A DNA stretch of 64,000 nt from Ruminiclostridium josui JCM 17888 (GTDB taxonomy: Bacteria; Bacillota; Clostridia; Acetivibrionales; DSM-1351), in contig NZ_JAGE01000001.1 in assembly GCF_000526495.1 (NCBI RefSeq), forward strand, positions 2,662,001 to 2,726,000, given 5' to 3'. This document shows, piece after piece, positions 1 through 9,064 of this stretch. Made by a program: the position numbers and the translations under genes. The notes under the pieces were generated by a model that worked only from the letters and a program-made list of their open reading frames with translations, was not told the DNA's origin and ran no database searches. Position 1 is the first letter of the stretch; each line of letters starts with the position of its first letter.

Positions 1-384
1 TTGAGCAGGTCAGGCCCCAAAAGGTTTATACTTCGTGTAGTTCCGTTTGTGGTTGGTTTACTGCTGATTTTAATTGCATTTACGGATAAATTCATACTTA
101 CAGGTCTGGCTCTTGCTGTGACAGGTTTTTTCTTTGTTATGTTTAGCTCAAGTTCCAACTCTGCATTACAGCTTAATACTGATAATGAATACAGGGGAAG
201 AGTAATGAGTGTTTACACCTTGGTTTTTGCAGGGTCAACACCAATCGGAAATTTATTTGCAGGAGCAATGACAGAAGCATTTAGCGCCAGAATGGGGTTT
301 GTTTCTTGCGGTGCAGCTATAGTCATATTAATGATTCCTATAATTATGTTATTGAAAGGAGCAAAGCTCTTTGTAAAACAATAA
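1..384 (+). CDS. MFS transporter, C-terminal part (5' end outside window)
   Basis: This is the last ~127 residues of a major facilitator superfamily permease; the reading frame is open at base 1, so the gene starts upstream of the window. Three to four hydrophobic segments are visible, and a charged loop with an NEYRGRVMS motif matches the conserved loop of MFS_3 (enterobactin-exporter-like) efflux proteins. The substrate cannot be told from this fragment. It ends 290 bases before speA and is probably an independent unit. Confidence 0.75.
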   Translation: MSRSGPKRFILRVVPFVVGLLLILIAFTDKFILTGLALAVTGFFFVMFSSSSNSALQLNTDNEYRGRVMSVYTLVFAGSTPIGNLFAGAMTEAFSARMGFVSCGAAIVILMIPIIMLLKGAKLFVKQ

Positions 385-531
385 CGCTAATTATAACAAT
401 TTTAATTTTTCTTAAGTCTTGTACAATTGTATCTGCAGATTTCCAATATGTTTGGGAATGTTGAGTGTTTTTTGCTTCAGCGTGTATAGTTTAAGATTGG
501 TTAGGAATATTTACAAGTATAACGTATTATA

Positions 532-561
532 TTGACAATACTCCTTTAAATATGGTATTGT
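532..561 (+). promoter_or_regulatory. Putative sigma-A promoter of speA
   Basis: A perfect TTGACA (532-537) is followed after 18 bases by TATTGT (556-561). The leader before speA is about 100 bases and holds a palindrome with 7-base arms, CTTGAAA-T-TTTCAAG (606-620). I recognise no riboswitch in it. Confidence 0.5.
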
Positions 562-674
562 CTGCTTTTAGAAAAAAATTTTTGACTCTTACCTTTGTGA
601 AGTACCTTGAAATTTTCAAGAATAATCCGTTAGTTAGGTAGAGAACAAATTGTTATATGGAAAGGAAGAGGGCC

Positions 675-2594
675 ATGAATAAAGCAGAGCTTTTAGGCAG
701 ATGGACAAAAGAAAAGTCCGAAGAACTTTATGGAATTAAAAACTGGGGAGCCGGCTATTTTTCTATATCTGACAATGGAGAGGTGTTGGTGAATCCTTAT
801 AAAGATAACGGCCCTGCGGCTGTAAGCTTGATGGATATAATATCGGGGGTTCGGGAACGTGGATTGGACATGCCTGTACTTTTGCGTTTTGAAAATTTGC
901 TGGACTCACAGATTTCATTTTTAAATAATTCATTTAGTGAAGCAATGCACAAGCTTAACTATAAAGGTGAGTACCGCGGTGTTTACCCTATAAAGGTAAA
1001 TCAGCAGCAGCAGGTAGTAGAGGAAGTAACAAGGTTCGGACAGAGATATCACCACGGACTTGAAGTGGGTAGTAAGGCTGAACTTGTTGCAGCACTTTCA
1101 GTAATGAAAGATAAAGAAGCCTGTCTTATATGTAATGGTTACAAAGATGAAGAATTTATAGATTTGGGCCTTTATGCAGTAAAAATGGGCTTTAAGTGCT
1201 TTTTTGTAATAGAAATACCCGGGGAACTGGATATTGTTCTTGAACGTTCAAGAGCATTGGGAGTAAAACCTAATATTGGTATACGCATAAAGCTCTCGGC
1301 AAAAGCTGGGGGACACTGGACTGAATCCGGTGGGGACAGAAGTATATTCGGCTTGAATATGTCCCAAGTAATTTCTATGGTTGATACTTTGAAAGCAGAG
1401 GGAATGCTTGAATCTCTTAAATTATTGCACTATCATTTGGGCTCACAGATACCGAATATCAGGGATATTCGTTCGGCAGTTCTGGAAGCAGCTCGTGTTT
1501 ATGCTGAGCTCGTAAAAGAAGGTGCGCCAATGGGATACCTTGATTTGGGTGGTGGATTGGCAGTAGACTATGACGGTTCAAATACAAATTACACTAACAG
1601 CCGAAACTACTCCGTTGAGGAATACTGCATGGATATTGTAGAGGCTGTTATGACTACTCTTGATTCAAGTGACGTACCTCACCCTGTAATTGTTACAGAA
1701 TCAGGGCGTACAACAGTTGCATATCATTCAGTGCTTATATTCAATGTACTGGATACTGAAAAATTTGAAGAACATGATATACCGGACAAGCTTGACGAAA
1801 ATACGTCAGAGCAGATAAAAAACCTATTTGATGTAAATAAGAATATAACCCTTAAAAATATTCAGGAGTGCTATAACGATGCCCTATACTACAGAGATGA
1901 AATTCGTGACATGTTCAAGCATGGACGTATTAGCCTCCGTGAGCGTGCATTTTCCGAAAGAATATTTTGGAATACCATAAACCAGATAGCAAAGGAAAAG
2001 CAAAAGTTGAAAAATGCTCCCCCTGACTTGGAGGATATAGAAAGTGCAATTGCTGATATTTATTATTGTAATTTTTCGCTATTTCAGTCAATACCTGACA
2101 GCTGGGCTATAGATCAGCTTTTCCCCATAATGCCTTTGCACAGATTGCTTGAATTGCCAAAAAGAAATGCAGTAATAGCAGATATAACTTGCGACTGTGA
2201 CGGAAAAATAGATCATTTTATCGATTTACACGATGTAAGGAGTACACTGCCGTTGCACGAGTTTAAAAGTGACCAAGATTATTACCTTGGAGTTTTTTTG
2301 GTGGGTGCATATCAGGAGACACTTGGGGACCTTCACAATTTATTTGGAGATACAAATATTGTTAGCGTAAAGATAAACGGTGACGGTACCTATGACCTTG
2401 TTAAAGAGATTCATGGTGATAGTGTTTCGGATGTTCTTTCATATGTAGAATTTGATCCAAAAGACATGCTGGTAAGCTTCCGTGAAAAAGCTGAGCAGGC
2501 AATTCATGAAGGATTAATAAGTGCAAGTGAAAGACCTGAAATAATGCGTGCATATGACAATGGGCTGAGAGGATACACCTATTACGAAAGATAA
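675..2594 (+). CDS. speA: Biosynthetic arginine decarboxylase
   Basis: Pyridoxal-phosphate enzyme that converts arginine to agmatine and CO2, the entry step of polyamine synthesis. At 639 residues it has the length of the SpeA (fold-III) family. The PLP-binding lysine is K107 in VYPIKVNQQ; the glycine-rich phosphate loop LDLGGGLAVDYDG and the ESGR motif follow. I chose the ATG at 675 because AGGAAG lies 6 bases before it; an in-frame ATG at 657 lacks such a site. No agmatinase or agmatine deiminase gene is in the window. A carboxyspermidine-type dehydrogenase and decarboxylase lie at 7849-10308, so agmatine may feed that route. Confidence 0.96.
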   Translation: MNKAELLGRWTKEKSEELYGIKNWGAGYFSISDNGEVLVNPYKDNGPAAVSLMDIISGVRERGLDMPVLLRFENLLDSQISFLNNSFSEAMHKLNYKGEYRGVYPIKVNQQQQVVEEVTRFGQRYHHGLEVGSKAELVAALSVMKDKEACLICNGYKDEEFIDLGLYAVKMGFKCFFVIEIPGELDIVLERSRALGVKPNIGIRIKLSAKAGGHWTESGGDRSIFGLNMSQVISMVDTLKAEGMLESLKLLHYHLGSQIPNIRDIRSAVLEAARVYAELVKEGAPMGYLDLGGGLAVDYDGSNTNYTNSRNYSVEEYCMDIVEAVMTTLDSSDVPHPVIVTESGRTTVAYHSVLIFNVLDTEKFEEHDIPDKLDENTSEQIKNLFDVNKNITLKNIQECYNDALYYRDEIRDMFKHGRISLRERAFSERIFWNTINQIAKEKQKLKNAPPDLEDIESAIADIYYCNFSLFQSIPDSWAIDQLFPIMPLHRLLELPKRNAVIADITCDCDGKIDHFIDLHDVRSTLPLHEFKSDQDYYLGVFLVGAYQETLGDLHNLFGDTNIVSVKINGDGTYDLVKEIHGDSVSDVLSYVEFDPKDMLVSFREKAEQAIHEGLISASERPEIMRAYDNGLRGYTYYER

Positions 2595-2623
2595 AAAAGT
2601 GGTATAACGTAAGATTGAACTGT

Positions 2624-2676
2624 AAAAAGGTTTGAGGCAAATGGGATTAAAAGTCTTAAAATGCCTGAACCTTTTT
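2624..2676. terminator. Terminator between convergent genes
   Basis: AAAAGGTTTGAGGCA pairs with TGCCTGAACCTTTTT across a ~23-base loop, with A-rich and T-rich flanks on the two sides. It fits the 3' ends of speA (+) and of the DUF4363 gene (-). Confidence 0.7.
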
Positions 2677-2725
2677 ATTTGTACCAGAAAAAATTATAGC
2701 AGACCATTTTTTAACACAAAAACCC

Positions 2726-3091
2726 CTACTTCCCAAGATCCTCCCAGTGTTCATATGCTTCATAGAGTTCTGTAAAGGCTCCCGCTTTGTCTTTTGCAAG
2801 TATTGAACCGCGTAGTCGTGCCAGATTAATACTGAATGCATTAATTTCATCACGTTCTGAGCTGAACTGAACCATTCTGACAATTTTCTTCCATACTTCA
2901 GATAAATGATTAGTATCTTGGACGGCTTTATCCCAATCATCCATTTGGATGTCATTAATAACGGCATTTATTGATTCAGATATACTGTCATTCTTTCCAA
3001 GGGATCTTTTTAAAAAAATATCGCTTTCCATTACAAAAATAAATAAAATCAGTGTAATTATAGGAATGGTTATAACCAGAAATTTTCTCAT
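2726..3091 (-). CDS. DUF4363-like small membrane-anchored protein
   Basis: A 121-residue protein with an N-terminal hydrophobic segment (about residues 4-21), then a helical domain with two Trp-Asp/Trp-Glu stretches, resembling the DUF4363 family of Clostridia. Function unknown; it is probably held on the outer face of the membrane. The ATG at 3091 is preceded by GGAGTG, while the longer reading frame starting at 3130 lacks a ribosome site. It begins 13 bases after the DUF421 gene, so the two are almost certainly one transcript; this pairing is common in Clostridia (family knowledge). Confidence 0.75.
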   Translation of the reverse strand: MRKFLVITIPIITLILFIFVMESDIFLKRSLGKNDSISESINAVINDIQMDDWDKAVQDTNHLSEVWKKIVRMVQFSSERDEINAFSINLARLRGSILAKDKAGAFTELYEAYEHWEDLGK

Positions 3092-3104
3092 TTGATTCAC
3101 TCCG

Positions 3105-3833
3105 TTAATATGGTCCTTTATAATCACCAATGTCAGTGATTTTAGTCATGTGGTCATGGTACAAATCAATATAAAGAGAACCAGATGGGTCAAGGGTTGC
3201 AATAAAAACATCCGAAATATTTGAAATTCCCTGCTTTTTTAGCTCATTTAGAAGCCAGGTTTTATCCTTACCCAGTTGCTTTAGATTTTCTTCTATTAAT
3301 ATTCCGTCATAAATCAGTTCACTGCTTATGCCTGTTTGTTTTTTCTGAATATTCATGTCTTTTGGTGTAAGGTTCTGAAATTCGGGCTTTTTAAGAACAG
3401 ATAACCGACCATTTGGCTCAATTATTGCAAAATCAACCTCATTCAAATCAAATATATCCTTGTTTCTAAGTAACTCAGTAATATCTGAAACCCTGAACCT
3501 CATTTTTTTCAAAGTTTTCTCCATTATTTTGCCATTCATAATTACTATAGTAGGCTCATCTTCTAAATATTTGGCTATATATCTCCATTTCAAAGTTATA
3601 TATTCTAACAAGAACCCCAAAGCTGCCCATACCAGTAATCCTATCCAATGAGGCCATGAACGGCTGGAAAGGTCTGTTGATAATGTTGCCGCAATGGAGC
3701 CAATTGTTATTCCCAATATATAATCAAAAAATGTTAGTTGGCTTAACTGCTCCTTGCCTAATATTCTGGTAAATATCAGAAGAGAAAAAAAGCTAATAAT
3801 AGATCTGACACACACTACCAGTCCTTCATTCAA
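3105..3833 (-). CDS. DUF421 (YetF-like) membrane protein
   Basis: A 242-residue protein with three N-terminal membrane segments (about residues 5-25, 35-55 and 62-82) followed by a soluble alpha/beta domain, the layout of the DUF421/YetF family. Family members occur in spore formers and no enzyme activity is established. The start is TTG at 3833: GGGAGG (3841-3846) lies 7 bases before it and the protein then begins directly before the first membrane helix. An upstream ATG at 3932 adds 33 residues but has no ribosome site. First gene of a two-gene unit with the DUF4363 protein. Confidence 0.82.
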   Translation of the reverse strand: MNEGLVVCVRSIISFFSLLIFTRILGKEQLSQLTFFDYILGITIGSIAATLSTDLSSRSWPHWIGLLVWAALGFLLEYITLKWRYIAKYLEDEPTIVIMNGKIMEKTLKKMRFRVSDITELLRNKDIFDLNEVDFAIIEPNGRLSVLKKPEFQNLTPKDMNIQKKQTGISSELIYDGILIEENLKQLGKDKTWLLNELKKQGISNISDVFIATLDPSGSLYIDLYHDHMTKITDIGDYKGPY

Positions 3834-3986
3834 TTCAATTCCTCCCGATAACCGATAATAAGTTATTATTCTGTTGTAAATATTTTTTATGCAGTTAAAG
3901 GAGAATAATAAGTGTGGCGGAGTTGGATTCATAATGGAATGTAACTGATTATAGAAAGATGATTTAGAAAAGTATTTTAATAACTA

Positions 3987-4031
3987 TTGTTTTACAATTA
4001 AATATGGTGGTATAATATTACATTATACCAC
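3987..4031 (+). promoter_or_regulatory. Promoter with perfect palindromic operator
   Basis: TTGTTT (3987-3992), 18 bases, TATAAT (4011-4016). The -10 box lies inside a perfect inverted repeat with 10-base arms, GTGGTATAAT (4007-4016) and ATTATACCAC (4022-4031), separated by 5 bases. A repressor bound here would block the promoter; which repressor is unknown. Confidence 0.6.
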
Positions 4032-4055
4032 TGAATTTACATGTGGAGGTTCCAA

Positions 4056-5030
4056 ATGAATGTTAAATATGGTATTATAGGGTTAGGTGGTATAGCTCAG
4101 GTATTTGCCGGAGCATTAAATGCCGTTTCGGATACTGAACTGTTGGCTGTAGCTTCCGGCAGCAGAGAAAGAGCAGAAGCTTTTTCGAAAAAATTCAATG
4201 CATCAAAAATATATGACAGTTACACTGAACTAATACATGATAAGGAAGTAAATGTCGTATACGTCGCACTTACGCACAATTTTCATTATGATTTAGTTAA
4301 AATGTGTCTTGAAAACGGTAAGGCAGTTTTATGTGAAAAACCTCTTACTACAAATAAAAAAGATACGGAAGAGCTGATTGCTCTTGCAAGAAAAAATAGA
4401 GTGCTTTTAATGGAAGCCATGTGGACTCGCTGTCTGCCTTCCTTTCAAAAAGCAAAAGAATGGGTAGCTTCAGGTAGAATTGGCGATGTTAAGTTGATAG
4501 ATGCAAAATTCTGTTTCAACGCACCTTACGATCCTAAACACAGACTGTTTAATCCCAAACTGGCAGGCGGCAGCTTATATGATACCGGGGTATATGTTAT
4601 AGAATTTACCACAGGAATTCTTGGAGAAAAGCCGGAAAAGGTCAGTGGATTTGCAACATTAGCAGAAACAGGTGTAGATGATTTTGCAGTAATAAATATG
4701 AGCTTTAAATCGGGTGCACTGGCCATGTTAAGCTGTGGAACGCGGGCTCACGTGAACAGAGATGCAGGAATTTACGGGACGAATGGAAGAATTGTAGTAT
4801 ATGAGTTTTTCAGTTCAAAGAAATGTGAGCTTTATGACAATAACAATAATCTGATTGAATCTTTTGAAGATGATTGCCAGGAAGGTTTTGTTTATCAAAT
4901 AAGGCATTTTAATAATTTATTTAATAAAGGCAAGCTTGAAAGTGATATAATTCCTCTTGAAGATACTGCAAATTGTGCCGATGTATTTGATAAGCTGATA
5001 AAGCAGTGGGGAATTGAAGAAAACTTATAA
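4056..5030 (+). CDS. Gfo/Idh/MocA family NAD(P)-dependent oxidoreductase
   Basis: A 324-residue cytoplasmic dehydrogenase. The N-terminal Rossmann fold has GLGGIAQ near residue 10, and the family catalytic lysine sits in the CEKPLTT motif (about residue 95). The C-terminal alpha/beta domain is present at full length. The family oxidises or reduces sugars, inositols and trans-dihydrodiols, and the substrate cannot be read from sequence. The ATG at 4056 follows GGAGG (4045-4049) by 6 bases. It is a single-gene unit under a palindromic operator, which suggests induction by a substrate. Confidence 0.88.
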   Translation: MNVKYGIIGLGGIAQVFAGALNAVSDTELLAVASGSRERAEAFSKKFNASKIYDSYTELIHDKEVNVVYVALTHNFHYDLVKMCLENGKAVLCEKPLTTNKKDTEELIALARKNRVLLMEAMWTRCLPSFQKAKEWVASGRIGDVKLIDAKFCFNAPYDPKHRLFNPKLAGGSLYDTGVYVIEFTTGILGEKPEKVSGFATLAETGVDDFAVINMSFKSGALAMLSCGTRAHVNRDAGIYGTNGRIVVYEFFSSKKCELYDNNNNLIESFEDDCQEGFVYQIRHFNNLFNKGKLESDIIPLEDTANCADVFDKLIKQWGIEENL

Positions 5031-5039
5031 AATACGATG

Positions 5040-5475
5040 AGGAATATATTATCAATAAAACTAAAAAATGTTATTTGAATAAATGGCTTTTACAATTCTT
5101 TATGACATCAGCGATGCCGGATGTCCTCTCTAATGACAGTAGTACTCCGGGAGAATATGTAAGAGCCAATAATGAAAGAAAGGTTGTTATTACAAAAGAT
5201 AGTACTTAAATAGTTCTTCAATTAGCCCATAATAAGATGTATGTAAATGGGGTAAAGACAATGAGTGATGCACCTACATGTTAAGTAGACAGAAGAACTG
5301 TTGTACCAATTAAATTTATTGTTGAGAATATGGAATTATTTGCAAATGGAATAGTGATTCACAAGTAGTTGAGATTGAAAATCCTACTCCAATTGTATCG
5401 GCAGAGCCGACAATTACATCTGTGGAACTGACAACTATACCGACAGAGCCAACAATGACTCCGGCAGCACAGTAA
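5040..5475 (+). pseudogene. Decayed stalk-domain (copper amine oxidase N-terminal-like) surface protein
   Basis: Reading through the stops gives a recognisable stalk domain (PF07833 type): NKMYVNGVKTM, then VDRRTVVPIKFIVENM, and in another frame CKWNSDSQVVEIENP followed by a Pro/Thr/Glu-rich tail. In-frame stops lie at 5207-5209 and 5282-5284, and a one-base deletion near 5332 shifts the frame; the tail ends at TAA 5473-5475. The start codon is not identifiable. Intact relatives are extracellular, cell-wall-associated proteins of Clostridia. The gene is dead. Confidence 0.8.
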
Positions 5476-5530
5476 AACAATCACATCAAAACGGATTGTT
5501 CTCTGTTATATTAAGGGGGAGATATATTAA

Positions 5531-5725
5531 TTGGATATACGACAATTATATAACGAGATGGAGACATTGAGAGAAAAACTGAATCTAGAGATGGAAGATT
5601 GCCTTGAAAATGGAGGCATGAGTCTGGAAGTTTTAGATTTGAGTAAAAAACTTGATGAATTAATAGTAGCATATATGAGGCTGGAGAAGTCGGAACCCAA
5701 AACAGAGAGTAATGAAGTTGCCTGA
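5531..5725 (+). CDS. Spo0E-like aspartyl-phosphate phosphatase
   Basis: A 64-residue two-helix protein of the Spo0E family. These small phosphatases remove phosphate from Spo0A~P and so delay sporulation. The helix-turn-helix hairpin and the signature SKKLDELI (family motif SxxxD) are visible around residues 38-45. The start is TTG at 5531, preceded by GGGGGAG (5515-5521). It stands alone, followed by a strong terminator. Confidence 0.85.
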   Translation: MDIRQLYNEMETLREKLNLEMEDCLENGGMSLEVLDLSKKLDELIVAYMRLEKSEPKTESNEVA

Positions 5726-5752
5726 TATAATAACAAATAGCATGTAAATAAA

Positions 5753-5800
5753 CGGAACTTGTATGAATAGATTTTTCTATTAGCAAGTTCCGTTTTGTTT
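5753..5800 (+). terminator. Rho-independent terminator of the Spo0E-like gene
   Basis: CGGAACTTG (5753-5761) pairs perfectly with CAAGTTCCG (5784-5792), followed by TTTTGTTT. Confidence 0.85.
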
Positions 5801-5960
5801 ATAAAAAAACTATTGTATTTTTTATACCAGTTATTTCTATTTGTGTTTAAAATAATCTGTCGTTATAAATGGGGTATTAGCTTTGCCTTTTATTCCACTT
5901 CCTCTCTTTTCGAGTAGTTTATGAGTAATAATTGCAATACTACCAGATTATGGGTATGAA

Positions 5961-6739
5961 ATGGTACAACTATATTTTCATATCATAATTAATATAAGTG
6001 GAGGTCAGCTTACCCAGACTGAGGACGCAGAAGAATACTTGGAACAGGCAGTTAGACTTTGCCGGGATAAAGGAGTACTATTGGTTGCAGCCGCCGGAAA
6101 TGATGGATGTGATTGCATTCATATACCCGCCTCCATGCAGTCAGTTCTGGCTGTTGCGCAATGGATAAAAATGGTAATCCGCTTCCATCAAGTAATTGGG
6201 GAGCAGCGTATGGACGACAGGGTATCCTTGCACCTGGAGAAGATATACCTGGTGCGTTGCCTGGGGGCGGAACAGGCAATAAAACTGGCACAAGCTTTTC
6301 CACACCCATTGTTACCGGAGTAATCGGACTCATGCTAAGCATAGCTGAAAAAAAAGGCGTTGCCCTGGACCCATATATGATAAAAGAAATTCTTCTCAAA
6401 ACAGCTAGCCGGTGTGAGGATGTCCAGAGTGGTGATTGCAAAAAAATGTTAGCCGGAAAGTTGAATATTGCAAGTGCCTTGGAGCTGTTGAATCAAGTAA
6501 TTGAAAGTCAAAACAAGATTCCTAAAAATGATTTCAAATATAATAAAATGAAAGGAATTATTAAAAGTATGGAAAACATAAAAAATATGGAAAACAATGA
6601 GAACCAGTTATTAACTGCTTCAATGTCAATTCAGGAGGAAAAAGTCGAAGCTGCTGGATTGCCTGACATTGAAACTACAAATCCTCAGGAAGTTCAAAAC
6701 ATGCTACATGAGAGCAATAGAAGTTGTGTGCATTTTTAA
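5961..6739 (+). pseudogene. Truncated, frameshifted PatA/PatG-like subtilisin protease
   Basis: Two frames together encode the C-terminal half of an S8 (subtilisin) protease of the kind that matures cyanobactin-type peptides. Seen in order: INISGGQL, LLVAAAGNDGC with the oxyanion Asn, a frameshift near 6155, then AMDKNGNPLPSSNWGAAY, ILAPGEDIPG and GTSFSTPIV with the catalytic Ser. The region that should hold the catalytic Asp and His is absent upstream of 5961. One missing base in GTTG(G)CGC at about 6155 explains the shift. The C-terminal extension (from about 6480) is polar and unrecognised. A perfect palindrome (6728-6745) overlaps the stop codon. Confidence 0.8.
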
Positions 6740-6904
6740 ATGCACGCAGCTGCTTATCCTATGTATAGGGTAGTCACCCAAATGCGAGAAGTTTGCTTTT
6801 TATACTTTAGAACTTCATCTGATTGGGAGGGGATGCATATTGAATACATAAAAATGCCTGTACGTTTAATAATAGTCACATCCGGGTTAAAAGGAGGGGG
6901 TTGG

Positions 6905-7697
6905 GTGAAACATCTCCAATACATAAATGAAGTTCTTAGTTCATGGAAAAAGTGCATGAAAATAGGACTTCCCAATAATATTTTATTTCCTGTTTTGTCT
7001 CTGAATCAAAAAGACAAGGAAAAACTTCTGGTCAGAAACTCATTGCTGATTTCAGTATTTGAAGATTGTACAAACATATTTAAAGGCATGCTTCCGGTAG
7101 AGTCCATTTTTATACTGACAGATTCTCATGGAACTATACTAAAAAAAAATAAACCATTGTGGGAAAGCAAGTTTTCCGTTTCTTACTGAAGGAATATCAT
7201 TTTTAGAGGAAAGCATGGGCACAAATTCCGTAGCTATGTCAATAAACCTGAACAAACCAGTATACTCAATTCCTAAGCACCACTACTGTTCATTTCTTAA
7301 TAAGACTTACCTTTTCTGCAAGCCCATGTTTCTTCATGAGAATACCACTGCCTATCTTGTTCTTGCCAATGAAAACAAACCCATTTCAAAAGAGCTGTTT
7401 GCATTGACGGAGCTTCTTTGCTCTCATATATGCAGTGTCTACAAACAAATCAAAAAAGAAAATACAATATGCAAAAATCAGAAAATAAGGTTAAGTCAGA
7501 AAGAAATGTCGATTCTGTTACTTATGGCAGGAGGAAAACCTGACAAGGCTATTGCATTAGAAATGAACCGCTGTATTGATACCATAAAGTTTCATAAAAA
7601 GAATATATTCCGCAAGCTCAATGCCAGTTGTACCATTGAGGCTGTTATTAAAGCATTTAAGGAAAATATCATTACGCTAGATCAGATAGATGTTTAG
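6905..7697 (+). pseudogene. GAF-LuxR transcription regulator split at an A9 run
   Basis: Two overlapping frames form one regulator of about 263 residues. The first (from GTG 6905, with AGGAGG at 6892-6897) encodes an AcoR-like sensor start: SSWKKCMKIGLP and later SIFILTDSHGTILKK. The frame is lost at nine A's (7141-7149) and stops at 7189. The next frame continues the same domain, GISFLEESMGTNSVAMSI (family motif GTNAIG), and ends in a LuxR-type helix-turn-helix, LSQKEMSILLLMAGGKPDKA. Removing one A restores one continuous frame. It is either a mutation, a sequencing error or a slippage site. Confidence 0.72.
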
Positions 7698-7773
7698 ATT
7701 ATTTGAAATTGTCATATAAAGGATAGAAAATTAATGATAATCACATAATATATTCATATGCGTATAAATTATA

Positions 7774-7802
7774 TTGATTTTTGGTATTATTTTCTGTATA
7801 AT
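7774..7802 (+). promoter_or_regulatory. Sigma-A promoter of the polyamine genes
   Basis: TTGATT (7774-7779), exactly 17 bases, then a perfect TATAAT (7797-7802), 46 bases before the start codon of the dehydrogenase gene. Confidence 0.75.
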
Positions 7803-7848
7803 CACCGTGAAGTAATTAAGATATATGTAATCAGGAGGTATTGATGAT

Positions 7849-9048
7849 ATGGGAAAGGCTTTGATAATTGGTGCGGGCGGTGTAGCAAACGTTGTTATCC
7901 ATAAATGCTGTCAGAATCCCGATGTATTTGAAGAAATATGTATAGCCAGCAGAACTTTGGAAAAATGTGAGGCTATAAAAAATAAATTGGCAGGTAGCAA
8001 AACTAAAATTCAAACAGCACAGGTAGATGCTGATAATACTGATATGCTAATCGACCTTATCAATAAATTCAGGCCGGACATTGTTATAAATGTAGCACTT
8101 CCATATCAGGATTTGACTATAATGGATGCGTGTCTTGCAACAGGTGTGGATTACCTTGATACTGCAAACTATGAGCCGCCTGAGATACCAAAGTTTGAAT
8201 ATAAATGGCAATGGGCTTACAGGGACAAATTTGAAAAGGCAGGAATAACCGCACTTTTGGGAAGTGGATTTGACCCAGGTGTAACAAGCGTTTTCTGTGC
8301 ATATGCTCAGAAACATTATTTTGATGAGATACATTATATAGATATAGTGGATGCAAATGCTGGAGACCACGGATATCCCTTTGCTACAAATTTTAATCCT
8401 GAAATAAACATACGTGAAATAACTGCAAAGGGAAGTTATTGGGAAAATGGTCATTGGGTTGAAACAGAACCCCTTGAATTAAAAAGGGTTTACAATCTTC
8501 CGGAAATTGGACCAAAGGATATCTATTTATTACACCACGAGGAGATTGAGTCTTTGGCAATCAATATAAAGGGTGTAAAAAGAATTAGGTTCTGGATGAC
8601 TTTTTCCGAGAAATACCTTACACATTTAAGGGTACTTGAAAATGTAGGTATGACATCCATAGAACCAATTGATTTTGAAGGCCAAAAGATTATTCCTCTG
8701 CAGTTCCTGAAAGCTGTACTTCCAGACCCGGCTTCACTTGGACCAAGAACTAAAGGAAAAACAAATATCGGATGTATTATACAAGGTATTAAAGACGGAA
8801 AGCCAAGAACCTATTATGTTTATAACGTATGTGTGCATGAAGAATGTTATGCGGAAGTAGGTTCACAGGCAATTTCCTATACAACAGGAGTTCCTGCAAT
8901 GATAGGTGCAATGATGCTACTCAAGGGAATTTGGAAAGGACCGGGTGTTTTCAATATAGAGGAATTTGATCCTGATCCCTTTATGGAAGAACTGAACAGG
9001 TGCGGACTTCCTTGGAAAGAGAGCTTTGCACCAGAACTTATAGATTAA
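7849..9048 (+). CDS. Carboxynorspermidine/carboxyspermidine dehydrogenase (saccharopine dehydrogenase family)
   Basis: A 399-residue NADPH-dependent enzyme that condenses aspartate beta-semialdehyde with a diamine or agmatine and reduces the Schiff base, giving carboxynorspermidine, carboxyspermidine or carboxyaminopropylagmatine. The Rossmann motif GAGGVANVV is at residues 8-16; ALLGSGFDPGVTSVF and DANAGDHGYPFATNFNPEI are typical of this subgroup rather than of lysine-pathway saccharopine dehydrogenases. AGGAGG lies 10 bases before the ATG. The decarboxylase nspC follows after a hairpin, which fixes the pathway. Which amine acceptor is used cannot be told from sequence. Confidence 0.92.
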   Translation: MGKALIIGAGGVANVVIHKCCQNPDVFEEICIASRTLEKCEAIKNKLAGSKTKIQTAQVDADNTDMLIDLINKFRPDIVINVALPYQDLTIMDACLATGVDYLDTANYEPPEIPKFEYKWQWAYRDKFEKAGITALLGSGFDPGVTSVFCAYAQKHYFDEIHYIDIVDANAGDHGYPFATNFNPEINIREITAKGSYWENGHWVETEPLELKRVYNLPEIGPKDIYLLHHEEIESLAINIKGVKRIRFWMTFSEKYLTHLRVLENVGMTSIEPIDFEGQKIIPLQFLKAVLPDPASLGPRTKGKTNIGCIIQGIKDGKPRTYYVYNVCVHEECYAEVGSQAISYTTGVPAMIGAMMLLKGIWKGPGVFNIEEFDPDPFMEELNRCGLPWKESFAPELID

Positions 9049-9064
9049 TAAGGTACTTTAAGGG

